Below are positions 17,841 through 25,388 of a stretch of DNA of 39,870 bases, in pieces. The position numbers and the translations under genes are program-made. The DNA is taken from assembly GCF_012912135.1 (NCBI RefSeq), contig NZ_QMEB01000024.1, positions 1 through 39,870 on the forward strand. The letters run 5' to 3'. The notes beneath the pieces are model-generated. The model was given only the letters and a program-made list of their open reading frames with translations, was not told the origin of the DNA and did no database searches. This DNA comes from Brasilonema bromeliae SPC951 (lineage in GTDB: Bacteria; Cyanobacteriota; Cyanobacteriia; Cyanobacteriales; Nostocaceae). Positions within the stretch are counted from its first letter, which is position 1, and every line of letters starts with the position of its first letter.

Positions 17841-17946
17841 AACAGTGAACAGTTATCAGTGAACAGTGAACAGTGAACAGTGAACAGTAAACAGTTATCA
17901 GTCAACAGTGAAGTTGATAACTGATAACTGATAACTGATAACTGGT
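17840..17946. repeat. Intergenic heptamer STRR array
   Basis: About 107 bp of AGTGAAC heptamers mixed with CAGTTATC, followed by four units of CTGATAA/CTGATAACTGG type. CAGTTATCAG in the left part is the exact reverse complement of CTGATAACTG in the right part, so the array folds as a hairpin. It separates the DUF4346 gene from the convergent psb32 gene and has the same layout as the array inside rnpB. Confidence 0.85.
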
Positions 17947-17959
17947 TAACAAGCGAATA

Positions 17960-18703
17960 TCATCCGTTAGAAGATGGCTGAAACACTTGATAAATGTAGT
18001 AAGTCGCCATTGGGATAACGGTGGCGGCGATTAAAAGTCCTATCACCCAAGCAGTTGCATTACCTTTGTTGGTGTTGGTGTCTTCTGCAGTGGCAAAGTT
18101 ACTTTTTACCGGGACGTTATTCGTAATTTGGGGAGGTCCGGGGTCGGGTTCGCCAGATAAAACGGCGACTAGGCGATCGCTAGCATCTAGAAATGCCTGA
18201 TTATATTTGTCACCGTCCCGTAATGGTACCGTCAAAGTTTCGGAAGCTACACTCAAGGCAATATCATCGCTCATCACAGATTTCACTTTATCGCCAGTTA
18301 TAATTGCGCTACCGTTTTTTGCGGTATCAATCATTAATATCGTCTGATTTGCCTGTGCTTCCTTTGTAGGAAACCATTTTTCAAACAGTGCTTTGGTGAA
18401 GTTCACCGGAGTTTCACCGTAGTCAAGACGACGAATCGTGACAATTCTTACTTCATTACCTGTTTGCTTTGCCAAATTTTCCAGGGTGCTGCTTAGCTTA
18501 CCTTCATTTAAACGGCTGATGACGTCAGCTTGATCCACAACCCAAGTGGGTTCGCCACTTGTAATGGTTGGCATATCATACACACCAGTCGCCGAAGCAG
18601 ATGCTGCAAACAGTAAAGAAGCCAGAATCACCATCACTGACGGCAGAAGTAGCCGTTGGATGCGTTTTTTCAAGCTTAAGACTCGATTGAGGAGCTGTTT
18701 CAT
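17960..18703 (-). CDS. psb32: Psb32-type TPM-domain protein (photosystem II protection/repair)
   Basis: Thylakoid-associated protein of the TPM_phosphatase family. Its cyanobacterial member Psb32 is reported to protect photosystem II from photodamage and aid repair. The start is placed at ATG 18703 (MKQLLNRVL). An upstream Met would add 31 residues without homology-like character. A signal sequence is visible (PSVMVILASLLFAASASATG, about residues 17-36), then the TPM domain (about 45-180: VVDQADVISRLNEGKL, GNEVRIVTIRRLDYGE, NQTILMIDTAKNGSAI). After a Pro/Asn-rich linker one C-terminal membrane helix follows (VIGLLIAATVIPMATYYIYQ). About 247 residues fits the family. Confidence 0.85.
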   Translation of the reverse strand: MKQLLNRVLSLKKRIQRLLLPSVMVILASLLFAASASATGVYDMPTITSGEPTWVVDQADVISRLNEGKLSSTLENLAKQTGNEVRIVTIRRLDYGETPVNFTKALFEKWFPTKEAQANQTILMIDTAKNGSAIITGDKVKSVMSDDIALSVASETLTVPLRDGDKYNQAFLDASDRLVAVLSGEPDPGPPQITNNVPVKSNFATAEDTNTNKGNATAWVIGLLIAATVIPMATYYIYQVFQPSSNG

Positions 18704-19427
18704 GGGATTTACCAAAACACACACTTGCACAAAAAAAATACTACATAACCAGTGGCAAAGTCTCCTATTTGCCTGCGTCTTATGTGCAAAGCGCAATAGT
18801 GGTTATGCGAACACTGCTAATAACTTCTAGCTTAAATCTCAAGTAGCATAAAATCAGTGGCTTTTTAAGTCAATTGATTTGTGTTTTAGTCTTCCACTGG
18901 TTGTAAATCGCCGTTCAAAAGCTAAATAGAACAAATAGGCGAATACTAACGATATTCCTACACTAACTAGATATAGTAACACTGTATACGTAATGGCAGG
19001 TAGTTGCAAGTTGTGTAGAAAGTGATGCACTAGCGTCACTATCACTCCGTGAGTGAGATAAAGGCTGTAGGAAAATGCTCCCAGTGTGATTGCAACAGGT
19101 GATTCTAATACGCGCAGCCCTTTTGGCAACGTATTTGTCTCAAGAATAAAGTTAGTGCAGTAAATTATCAGACAAGCCGCAGCTAGCGCAGCAAAACTCT
19201 CAAAAATCCATGCATCCAATCCTAATCTTTTCCATTCTGTTACAAAAGCAATGCCAGCAAAAATAACTGCCAACACAGCCCATGGTACAGACTTTCTTAA
19301 CCTGATCCAATGAGGCTTTTGTGAAAATCCAATTTCAGCGGCTAGCATTCCTAAAGTAAACGAACCTACCAACCAAGGACGACTTACATCCATAAAACCA
19401 TTGAATAAATAGTGGGGTTTGACATAC

Positions 19428-20615
19428 TCACCGCCCTAAAGGGTCGGTGATTCTTGACGCTTCGTTGACAGATGCTACCGAAATAGTCTTATCCCGTCTC
19501 TGCGTCCATTTAGAGTCGTGGCAATGCCCTGTCCCGACTTTGTTTATATTTTTTGCCGCGTTCTCGTCTCGGTCGTGTTCCGCGCCGCAACTAAGACAGA
19601 GAACCGACCGAATCGATAAATCAAGCTTGCCCCATTTGTAACCGCACTCTGAGCAGATTTGGCTTGTAGGTTCCCATCTGCTAATGACGCGAAAATTCCT
19701 GCCCAGTTTGGCTGATTTCGCCTCGCACTGTGTCCGAAATTCTCTCCATCCTTGAAGACTAATTGACCTGGCAAGCCTACGGTTTTTGACCAATCCCGAC
19801 ACATTCAAGTCTTCCAAAACAATAGTTTGGTTTTCACTAACAATTTTGGTAGACAGTTTGTGCAAAAAATCTTTTCGCGTATCTGTAATTTGGTTGTGCA
19901 GTTTTGCGATTTGAATGCGAGTCTTGACTCTACGTTTTGAGTCTTTGGGTTGTCGTGCTAATTTCTTTTGCAGTTTGCGTATCTTTCTGTCTAGAACCGA
20001 GTAACTAGGACTTTCGGCTTTCTCGCCATTGCTCATCACGGCAAAAGTTTTTATTCCTAAATCAATTCCAATGCTTTGGTTCTTAGCATCGATTTGAATA
20101 GGTTCAACTTCTACCACGAAGCTTAAAAAATAGCGATTCGCGCAGTCCTTAATCACAGTTACCGAGCTAGGCGCAGAAGGCAACTCTCTCGACCAAATTG
20201 GGCTGACTTCGCCAATCTTGGCAAGATAAACGCGTCGTCCCTTAATCGAAAATCCACCAATTCTAAACCTTGCAGATTGCTGACTCGTCTTTTTTTTGAA
20301 TCGTGGCGTCCCAACCTTCTTGCCTTTGCGCTTGCCTTTTAGCGAATCAAAGAAGTTTTTATAAGCAACTCCTAAATCCGCCACGGATTGTTGCAAGGGG
20401 ATGTTTGAAACCTCTCCAAGCCATACGCGAGACTCAGTTTTTTTGGCTTGCGTAATAACGAGCTTTTGCAAGTCGTTATTGCTGGGAAGCTTTTCAGACT
20501 GCTTACAAAGTGCTAACGCATCGTTCCAAACTACCCGAACGCAGCCGAACAACTGAGCTAAACTCCGTTGTTGTTGGTCTGTCGGGTAGAATCGGAACTG
20601 ATACCTGGCTTTCAT
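19428..20615 (-). CDS. tnpB: TnpB RNA-guided nuclease of IS200/IS605
   Basis: RNA-guided DNA nuclease, ancestor-type of Cas12, that helps keep the element in place. The start is set at ATG 20615 (MKARYQFRFYPT), giving 395 residues. The longer frame to 20756 runs through an inverted repeat and is not TnpB-like. The RuvC acidic residues are all present: the first Asp in IGIDLGIKTF, Glu in VLEDLNVSGL and the last Asp in CGAEHDRDENAAKNI. The zinc-finger cysteines appear as CSECG and CLSCG. The stop codon lies at the element's left end, next to the terminal hairpin, as usual for genes whose 3' end and element end form the guide (omega) RNA. It appears intact. Confidence 0.92.
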   Translation of the reverse strand: MKARYQFRFYPTDQQQRSLAQLFGCVRVVWNDALALCKQSEKLPSNNDLQKLVITQAKKTESRVWLGEVSNIPLQQSVADLGVAYKNFFDSLKGKRKGKKVGTPRFKKKTSQQSARFRIGGFSIKGRRVYLAKIGEVSPIWSRELPSAPSSVTVIKDCANRYFLSFVVEVEPIQIDAKNQSIGIDLGIKTFAVMSNGEKAESPSYSVLDRKIRKLQKKLARQPKDSKRRVKTRIQIAKLHNQITDTRKDFLHKLSTKIVSENQTIVLEDLNVSGLVKNRRLARSISLQGWREFRTQCEAKSAKLGRNFRVISRWEPTSQICSECGYKWGKLDLSIRSVLCLSCGAEHDRDENAAKNINKVGTGHCHDSKWTQRRDKTISVASVNEASRITDPLGR

Positions 20616-20681
20616 GGCTTGTGTTAAGATTGGTCTGTTACTATTATGTATTGGTCTACACGTGATGACGCATTGTCCCCT

Positions 20682-20760
20682 GGAAATGAAGCCAGCCCTC
20701 GTTTTGTTGATCTGTATTGGCGTTACGAGTACTCGAAGTAATAGGGCTGGCTTCATTTCC
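20682..20760. repeat. Perfect 18-bp inverted repeat between tnpB and tnpA
   Basis: GGAAATGAAGCCAGCCCT (20682-20699) is the exact reverse complement of 20743-20760, with a 43-base loop. Outside it, TACACGT and ACGTGTA form a second, shorter pair. The right arm ends 15 bases before the tnpA start codon, so the dyad covers the likely control region of both transposon genes. Confidence 0.85.
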
Positions 20761-20775
20761 TACGTGTAAGACCCC

Positions 20776-21174
20776 GTGACAAGCCAATTCCGGAAAGAGA
20801 GGCACAGTGTTACAGATTTAAAAATGCATTTGGTCTGCGTTACCAAATATCGCCGTTCAGTATTCACATCTGAAAGTTTGGGATTAATTGAAAAGTCTTT
20901 CCGCGAAGTTGCTCAAAAAATGGACTTTGTAGTGCTTGAATTCAATGGCGAGAGTAACCATGTTCACGCGCTGATTGAGTATCCCCCCAAGCTGTCTGTT
21001 TCTCAGATAGTAAACGCATTGAAAGGCGTATCAAGTCGCAGGTATGGACAAGCTGGGTACAAGAAACTCCACAAAGAAGCTTTATGGAGTCCTAGCTACT
21101 TCGCCGTCTCTGTAGGAGGTGCACCAATAGAAGTACTAAAGCGATACATTAGAAATCAAGAAAAGCCGTCCTAG
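20776..21174 (+). CDS. tnpA: IS200/IS605 Y1 transposase
   Basis: Single-strand HUH transposase (132 residues) that cuts and joins the element's ends using their hairpins. The HUH metal motif reads NHVHALIEYPP, and the catalytic Tyr sits in EVLKRYIRNQ near the C-terminus. The start is GTG at 20776. The stop codon lies inside the right terminal hairpin, so coding and end sequences overlap. The gene diverges from tnpB across 160 bp that contain a large inverted repeat. No truncation was seen. Confidence 0.93.
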   Translation: MTSQFRKERHSVTDLKMHLVCVTKYRRSVFTSESLGLIEKSFREVAQKMDFVVLEFNGESNHVHALIEYPPKLSVSQIVNALKGVSSRRYGQAGYKKLHKEALWSPSYFAVSVGGAPIEVLKRYIRNQEKPS

Positions 21175-21272
21175 AAGGACGGGGCTTGTATCCCAAAATT
21201 TTTGGTCAGTCCAATTAAAAAAGCAATGAAAATAACTGCTAACCAACCCCATAGATGACAAATAAGTAACAC

Positions 21273-21743
21273 TTAATCAGAAACGACTGACAAAGATGGT
21301 AAATTGTGGATTTCCTCACGCACACTCATAAGGATTCTACCGAGATGATTGTGACCCGTTTTATCTACACCACAACCCCAGAAATAATCGGTTGGTGAGT
21401 TTTCTACAATCAAGTTATCACCAGTCGTTAAAAGGATTTCTCTAATATCACTATGTGTCAGAAACTTCAGTAGTACAGCTTCTCGCATCACTTGAGTTTT
21501 GACTTCCTCCCAGTCTAAACGAACTTGGCGCGTGCAGTCGCGTCCTAATGCCGCAGCAAGTTCTGGTGTTTCAGCACTATGGATAAGAGGTATGATCATA
21601 GCATCTGAGGTTCCAACAAACTTTTGAGCTTGATAATAATGCTCAACTGTTGACCAAAAGATGTCTTGCATGACGATTCCATGAGGAGAAAAATTGGAGA
21701 AACAGCCGTAGGGCTGCCAAACCTTGTAAAAGTAAATGGTCAT
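21273..21743 (-). CDS. NADAR (YbiA-like) family protein
   Basis: 156-residue protein of the NADAR/DUF1768 family. YbiA-like members split reactive riboflavin intermediates, and others remove ADP-ribose, including in toxin or phage-defence settings. The N-terminus FYKVWQPYGCFSNFSPH, the central VEHYYQAQKFVG and the end DYFWGCGVDKTGHNHLGRIL are all family signatures, so the protein looks intact. The start ATG 21743 fits. Immediately after its stop the same frame continues as the acyltransferase fragment, showing that a deletion joined the two loci. Which activity it has cannot be told from sequence. Confidence 0.88.
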   Translation of the reverse strand: MTIYFYKVWQPYGCFSNFSPHGIVMQDIFWSTVEHYYQAQKFVGTSDAMIIPLIHSAETPELAAALGRDCTRQVRLDWEEVKTQVMREAVLLKFLTHSDIREILLTTGDNLIVENSPTDYFWGCGVDKTGHNHLGRILMSVREEIHNLPSLSVVSD

Positions 21744-21903
21744 TTGAAAATTGCTGTTTTATACATTAATATCCACTATCACGGTAGATACTAGCAAGAA
21801 ACAGTCTGCTTTGAATTCCACCACAGTACTTGTCTCAAGGTAGAAGATTGCTTTCAAAATAAAGTTCTATGGTGAAGTCAAAAGTCGTAGCGAGAGGTTA
21901 ATA

Positions 21904-22392
21904 ATGGAAGCAAAAACTGAAAAGACCAACCAACGTGTCCCGTTGATTGTTGCTGGAATTTTCCTAGGTGTAGGTCTTAGTGGCTTCTTTGATGGCATTG
22001 TACTGCATCAGATTCTTCAGTGGCATCATATGTTGAGTAACGTTCGACCTCTGACCACAATGTCTAATATAGATGTGAATACAGTCTGGGACGGCTTATT
22101 TCACGCTTTTGATTGGATCATGACTGTAATTGGAGTGGTATTGCTATGGCGGGCAGGAGGGCGTGAAGATGTTCCTTGGTCATCCAACATCTACTTTGGG
22201 TCAATACTTATCGGTGCTGGATTGTTCGATGTCGTTGAAGGAGTCATTGACCATCAGATTCTTGGCATTCATCATGTCAAACCAGGACCAAATCAGTTAG
22301 CCTGGGATTTGGGATTTCTTGCTTTCGGTGCGCTTCTTGTTATCGTTGGGTTGGTATTGGTACAAAAAAACGGTAAAAATTATGAATTATGA
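21904..22392 (+). CDS. DUF2243 integral membrane protein
   Basis: 162 residues with four predicted membrane helices (about 14-35, 70-88, 98-118 and 134-152). Conserved His-rich motifs of the DUF2243 family are present: FFDGIVLHQILQWHHML, FHAFDWIM, and VEGVIDHQILGIHHVKPG. The paired His/Asp motifs at membrane edges suggest metal or heme binding, but no function is known. The gene stands 37 bp before the DUF4129 gene on the same strand. A short palindrome made of AATTATGAATTATGAG and its reverse lies over the junction, so it may not be part of the following operon. Confidence 0.82.
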   Translation: MEAKTEKTNQRVPLIVAGIFLGVGLSGFFDGIVLHQILQWHHMLSNVRPLTTMSNIDVNTVWDGLFHAFDWIMTVIGVVLLWRAGGREDVPWSSNIYFGSILIGAGLFDVVEGVIDHQILGIHHVKPGPNQLAWDLGFLAFGALLVIVGLVLVQKNGKNYEL

Positions 22393-22429
22393 GTGCTCAA
22401 TGAAAATTTCATAATTCATAACTTGTATC

Positions 22430-23035
22430 ATGTCCGCAGATGCTTTTGAAAAAACAAGCTGGGTTTGGCAGAGTTCCCAGTTTCAACAACAAGTTGGAGA
22501 ATGGTTTGAGTACCAGTTATCCAGATTTGATTGGGCTTTGCCAAAGTTCTCACCTCAGTGGTCTATTAGTCCGTGGATGCTGAAGCTGCTGAACTTTATT
22601 TTTTGGCTCTTACTGGGGTTATTTGTAGTTTGGGTTGGTTGGCGTTTGTGGCGAGAACTCCGCCCTTATTTTAATTCTTGGCTGGCTGGTCACAATTGGA
22701 CTAATTCTCAAGCAAAAACTGCAGAAAGTGAATTATCTGTAGATCAGTTGTTGACACGATCGCAAGAATTTTCCCGTCAAGGTAATTACCGTCAGGCATG
22801 CCGTTATCTTTACTTCGCTATGTTGCAGCACTTGCATGGGCAAGGAATCCTCCCTCACAAATCTAGCCGTACAGATGGAGAATATTTGCAATTGCTACGA
22901 ATGTTTGCGATTTCAATCCAGCCCTATGAAACTTTGATGACTACTCACGAACAATTGTGTTTTGGCAATGCTGAAATTTCGGCAGACAATTATCAGCATT
23001 GTCAGCAAGCGTATCGGGAGATTTCCAATACATGA
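22430..23035 (+). CDS. DUF4129 domain protein
   Basis: 201-residue single-pass membrane protein: a short N-terminal segment, one helix (about 47-68, LLNFIFWLLLGLFVVWVGWR), then a cytoplasmic DUF4129 region (SQEFSRQGNYRQACRYLYFA, about 110-130). It begins a cluster typical of MoxR-type ATPases. Its stop codon overlaps the next gene's start (ATGA at 23032-23035), which points to translational coupling. In other bacteria this domain also occurs at the end of transglutaminase-like membrane proteins; no such domain is present here. Confidence 0.8.
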   Translation: MSADAFEKTSWVWQSSQFQQQVGEWFEYQLSRFDWALPKFSPQWSISPWMLKLLNFIFWLLLGLFVVWVGWRLWRELRPYFNSWLAGHNWTNSQAKTAESELSVDQLLTRSQEFSRQGNYRQACRYLYFAMLQHLHGQGILPHKSSRTDGEYLQLLRMFAISIQPYETLMTTHEQLCFGNAEISADNYQHCQQAYREISNT

Positions 23036-24123
23036 AACGTTCAAACCGTCTGACTTGGATTGGGGCGATCGCCTTGGGAGTGATGCTACTACTCAGTTTC
23101 TTCACCGCCCCAACCAGCAGCAACATCAATAGTGGTTCCACCTACAACCGCGCTCCCGACGGTTACGGCGCTTGGTATGCTTATATGGAAAACCAAAAAA
23201 CTGGTATCAAGCGTTGGCAAAAGCCTTTTAGTGATTTAAATACAGAAAAACGTCCCATTACTTTATTACAAATCAACAGCCGCTTGGGCGATGGGCTGTA
23301 TGATCACGAAAAACAATGGGTAGAAAAAGGCAATAATTTGGTTATTTTAGGTGTGGGGGCGGCGAGTACAGCAGCAGACTTCACCACCATGCAAAAATCT
23401 CTAAGAGGAGATGTCAAAATTGAGACGCGAAGACGGCGACGACTCAAAACTCAAGAAAAGGTTTCTTTGGGCGATCGCTTTGGTGCAGTTGTTTGGGAAG
23501 AAAATTACGGTCAAGGAAAAGCTATTTTTTCTACGACTCCCTACTTAGCTGCCAATGCCTACCAAGACTATCAAAGTAATTTTCAGTATTTATCAGATTT
23601 AGTCACTCAAAAAGGTCATTTATTATTTGTAGATGAATACATCCACGGCTACAAGGAACCTAGTGTCAGAAAAAGAGAAGGCAAAGGGGATTTCTTAAGT
23701 TATTTTACCAAAACTCCTGTATTTCCAGCTTTCTTACAAGCAGGCATACTGCTACTGGTGCTTATTTGGTCGCAAAATAGGCGCTTTGGCAAGCCAGTTG
23801 CATTAGATGTGCCAGTCGTTGACAACAGTGAAGCCTACATCAAAGCTTTGGCAGGAGTTTTGCAAAAAGCTAAATCCAGCGACTTTGTTGTAGAAATGAT
23901 CGGAAAAGCAGAACAATTGCAACTACAAAAAGCTTTAGGATTGGGGCAAGAATTACTGGATCAGCAAACTATAATCAATGCTTGGGTACAGCAAACAGGG
24001 ATTCCTCCTACAGAACTAGAAGAGGTGTTAAAACGACAATCCCAAAAACGCCACATGAGTGAATCAGAACTGTTAAGCTGGTTGGGGAAATGGCAAACTC
24101 TTCGGAGAATTAAAAATTCATAA
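23032..24123 (+). CDS. DUF4350 domain membrane protein
   Basis: 363 residues from ATG 23032, which overlaps the previous stop by ATGA. An earlier Met at 22999 lies inside the upstream gene and is rejected. One N-terminal helix (about 7-24) is followed by the DUF4350 region (APDGYGAWYAYMENQ, then the GKAIFSTTPYLAANAYQ segment). A second helix lies near 235-252 (FLQAGILLLVLIWSQNRRFG), and a helical cytoplasmic tail ends the protein. The family accompanies MoxR ATPases and DUF58 proteins, and its fold resembles a glutamine-amidotransferase-like Rossmann domain, but no enzymatic role is shown. Confidence 0.8.
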   Translation: MKRSNRLTWIGAIALGVMLLLSFFTAPTSSNINSGSTYNRAPDGYGAWYAYMENQKTGIKRWQKPFSDLNTEKRPITLLQINSRLGDGLYDHEKQWVEKGNNLVILGVGAASTAADFTTMQKSLRGDVKIETRRRRRLKTQEKVSLGDRFGAVVWEENYGQGKAIFSTTPYLAANAYQDYQSNFQYLSDLVTQKGHLLFVDEYIHGYKEPSVRKREGKGDFLSYFTKTPVFPAFLQAGILLLVLIWSQNRRFGKPVALDVPVVDNSEAYIKALAGVLQKAKSSDFVVEMIGKAEQLQLQKALGLGQELLDQQTIINAWVQQTGIPPTELEEVLKRQSQKRHMSESELLSWLGKWQTLRRIKNS

Positions 24124-24172
24124 TTAACAATTACCTTCTATATAAAAATGCTATTTGATTTTTGAAACACAC

Positions 24173-24241
24173 GTAGGGTGGGCACTGCTAGTCAGATCCT
24201 GCCCACTTATATGAAGGTTTTAGTGGCAGTGCCCACCCTAC
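24173..24241. repeat. Perfect 16-bp inverted repeat hairpin
   Basis: GTAGGGTGGGCACTGC (24173-24188) pairs exactly with GCAGTGCCCACCCTAC (24226-24241). The loop also holds CTGCCCAC. It sits in the 271-bp gap between the DUF4350 and MoxR genes and could attenuate or process the operon message. The GGTGGGCA/TGCCCACC words are common in cyanobacterial intergenic repeats. Confidence 0.85.
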
Positions 24242-24394
24242 ACTACTCTACACTACTCAAGATTTTTCATAAATGATTTAGGATTGCTATAGTATTTTAA
24301 ATAATTAGGGAAATTTTCTATAGCTTTTAACTCTGCGTCCTCTGTAGTTTTTAAAAATGCTTTTGTGCCTGACGTTAATTGTTTATAAATAATA

Positions 24395-25345
24395 ATGAGC
24401 GAAATCAATCCTGTATTAAATCGCCTCAGTCAAGAACTTAATCGAGTTGTAGTCGGTCAATCCACCCTAATACACCAGCTTTTGATAGCTTTGCTTGCAG
24501 GTGGACATGTGATTTTGGAAGGAGTACCAGGAACTGGGAAAACACTGCTTGTAAAAGTTTTGGCACAGCTTATTCAAGCTGATTTTCGCCGAATTCAACT
24601 GACACCAGATGTTCTACCATCAGATATTACTGGAACAAATATTTTCGATCTAAACACCCGCAGTTTCAGCCTGAAAAAGGGACCAGTTTTTACCGAAGTG
24701 CTGCTTGCAGATGAAATCAACCGAACTCCCCCCAAAACCCAAGCGGCGCTGCTAGAAGCAATGGAAGAGACGCAGGTGACACTGGATGGTGAAAGTTTGG
24801 CGTTACCAGAGTTATTTTGGGTAATTGCAACGCAAAATCCTTTGGAATTTGAAGGTACTTATCCTCTACCAGAAGCACAATTGGACAGATTTGTCTTCAA
24901 ACTAGTGGTAGATTATCCTGACCAAGCTGCTGAAAAGCAAATGTTACTCAATCGTCAGGCGGGATTTGCAGCACGACGTCTAGATATTGCTCGTTTACAG
25001 CCAGTCGCAACAATACCTCAAATTTTGTCAGCACGACAAGTCGTCAGAGAAGTTAAAGTTTCTGAAACAATCATTGATTATCTGCTTTTGTTAGTCAGAA
25101 CCTCGCGACAATATCCTGATTTAAGTTTAGGTGCATCTCCTCGGGCTGCTGGTTTGTGGTTGCAGACATCACAAGCAGCAGCGTACTTAGCTGGACGAAA
25201 TTTTGTCACTCCGGATGATGTGAAAGCAGTTGCATCACCACTACTACGTCATCGTTTGATTTTGAAACCAGAAGCGATGTTAGATGGTGTACAAATTGAT
25301 GGGGCGATCGCATCAATATTAAATAAAGTGCCAGTCCCAAGGTAA
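24395..25345 (+). CDS. MoxR-family AAA+ ATPase
   Basis: 316-residue chaperone-like ATPase of the MoxR class, thought to remodel or activate partner proteins, often ones with von Willebrand A or DUF58 domains. Walker A is EGVPGTGKTLLVK (about 46-56), Walker B is LLADEINRTPPKTQ (about 108-121), and sensor 1 follows as VIATQNPLEFEG. The C-terminal lid has SPRAAGLWLQ and the end DGAIASILNKVPVPR. No membrane segment. The kinase gene follows 43 bp later and the DUF58 gene after that. Confidence 0.92.
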   Translation: MSEINPVLNRLSQELNRVVVGQSTLIHQLLIALLAGGHVILEGVPGTGKTLLVKVLAQLIQADFRRIQLTPDVLPSDITGTNIFDLNTRSFSLKKGPVFTEVLLADEINRTPPKTQAALLEAMEETQVTLDGESLALPELFWVIATQNPLEFEGTYPLPEAQLDRFVFKLVVDYPDQAAEKQMLLNRQAGFAARRLDIARLQPVATIPQILSARQVVREVKVSETIIDYLLLLVRTSRQYPDLSLGASPRAAGLWLQTSQAAAYLAGRNFVTPDDVKAVASPLLRHRLILKPEAMLDGVQIDGAIASILNKVPVPR

Positions 25346-25388
25346 AATATTTTTTTTGCAACACAACCTTTATGGAACATTGTAAATA

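Larger units (their letters stand above)
19418..21184. mobile_element. IS200/IS605-family insertion sequence with divergent tnpA and tnpB
   Basis: About 1.77 kb with TnpB on the minus strand and the Y1 transposase TnpA on the plus strand. Each end carries a subterminal hairpin: CACCG-CGGTG based at 19429-19449 and CCGTCC-TAGAA-GGACGG at 21166-21182. There is no target duplication beyond a shared GGGG (19414-19417 and 21181-21184), as expected for single-strand peel-and-paste transposition. The exact ends are uncertain by those four bases. Both protein genes look intact, so the element may be active. Confidence 0.88.
18854..21272 (-). pseudogene. Acyltransferase 3 (OafA-like) gene remnant split by the IS element
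   Basis: Membrane O-acyltransferase family. The C-terminal half lies at 18854-19417, with family text FNGFMDVSRPWLVGSFTLGM, then SPVAITLGAFSYSLYLTHG and late membrane helices to KSIDLKSH. A second piece lies across the element at 21183-21272 and reads LICHLWGWLAVIFIAFLIGL. Removing the element joins AAGCCCC to ACTATT. If the run of five As (minus strand; T run at 21199-21203) loses one base, the text continues in frame as GLTKILGYKPHYLFNGFMDV. The gene therefore carries an insertion and a probable one-base shift. The N-terminal half, with the catalytic His region, is missing: the fragment begins right after the stop of the NADAR gene, in the same frame. The Met at 19393 is not a real start. 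Confidence 0.8.

Noticed and set aside
17840-17946. Tandem repeats that could suggest a CRISPR array
   Set aside because: Units are heptamers without unique spacers and match the array inside rnpB, so they are STRR-type repeats.
20616-20756. Upstream extension of TnpB by 47 residues
   Set aside because: The extension runs through the 18-bp inverted repeat, and the family N-terminus begins at MKARYQFRFYPT.
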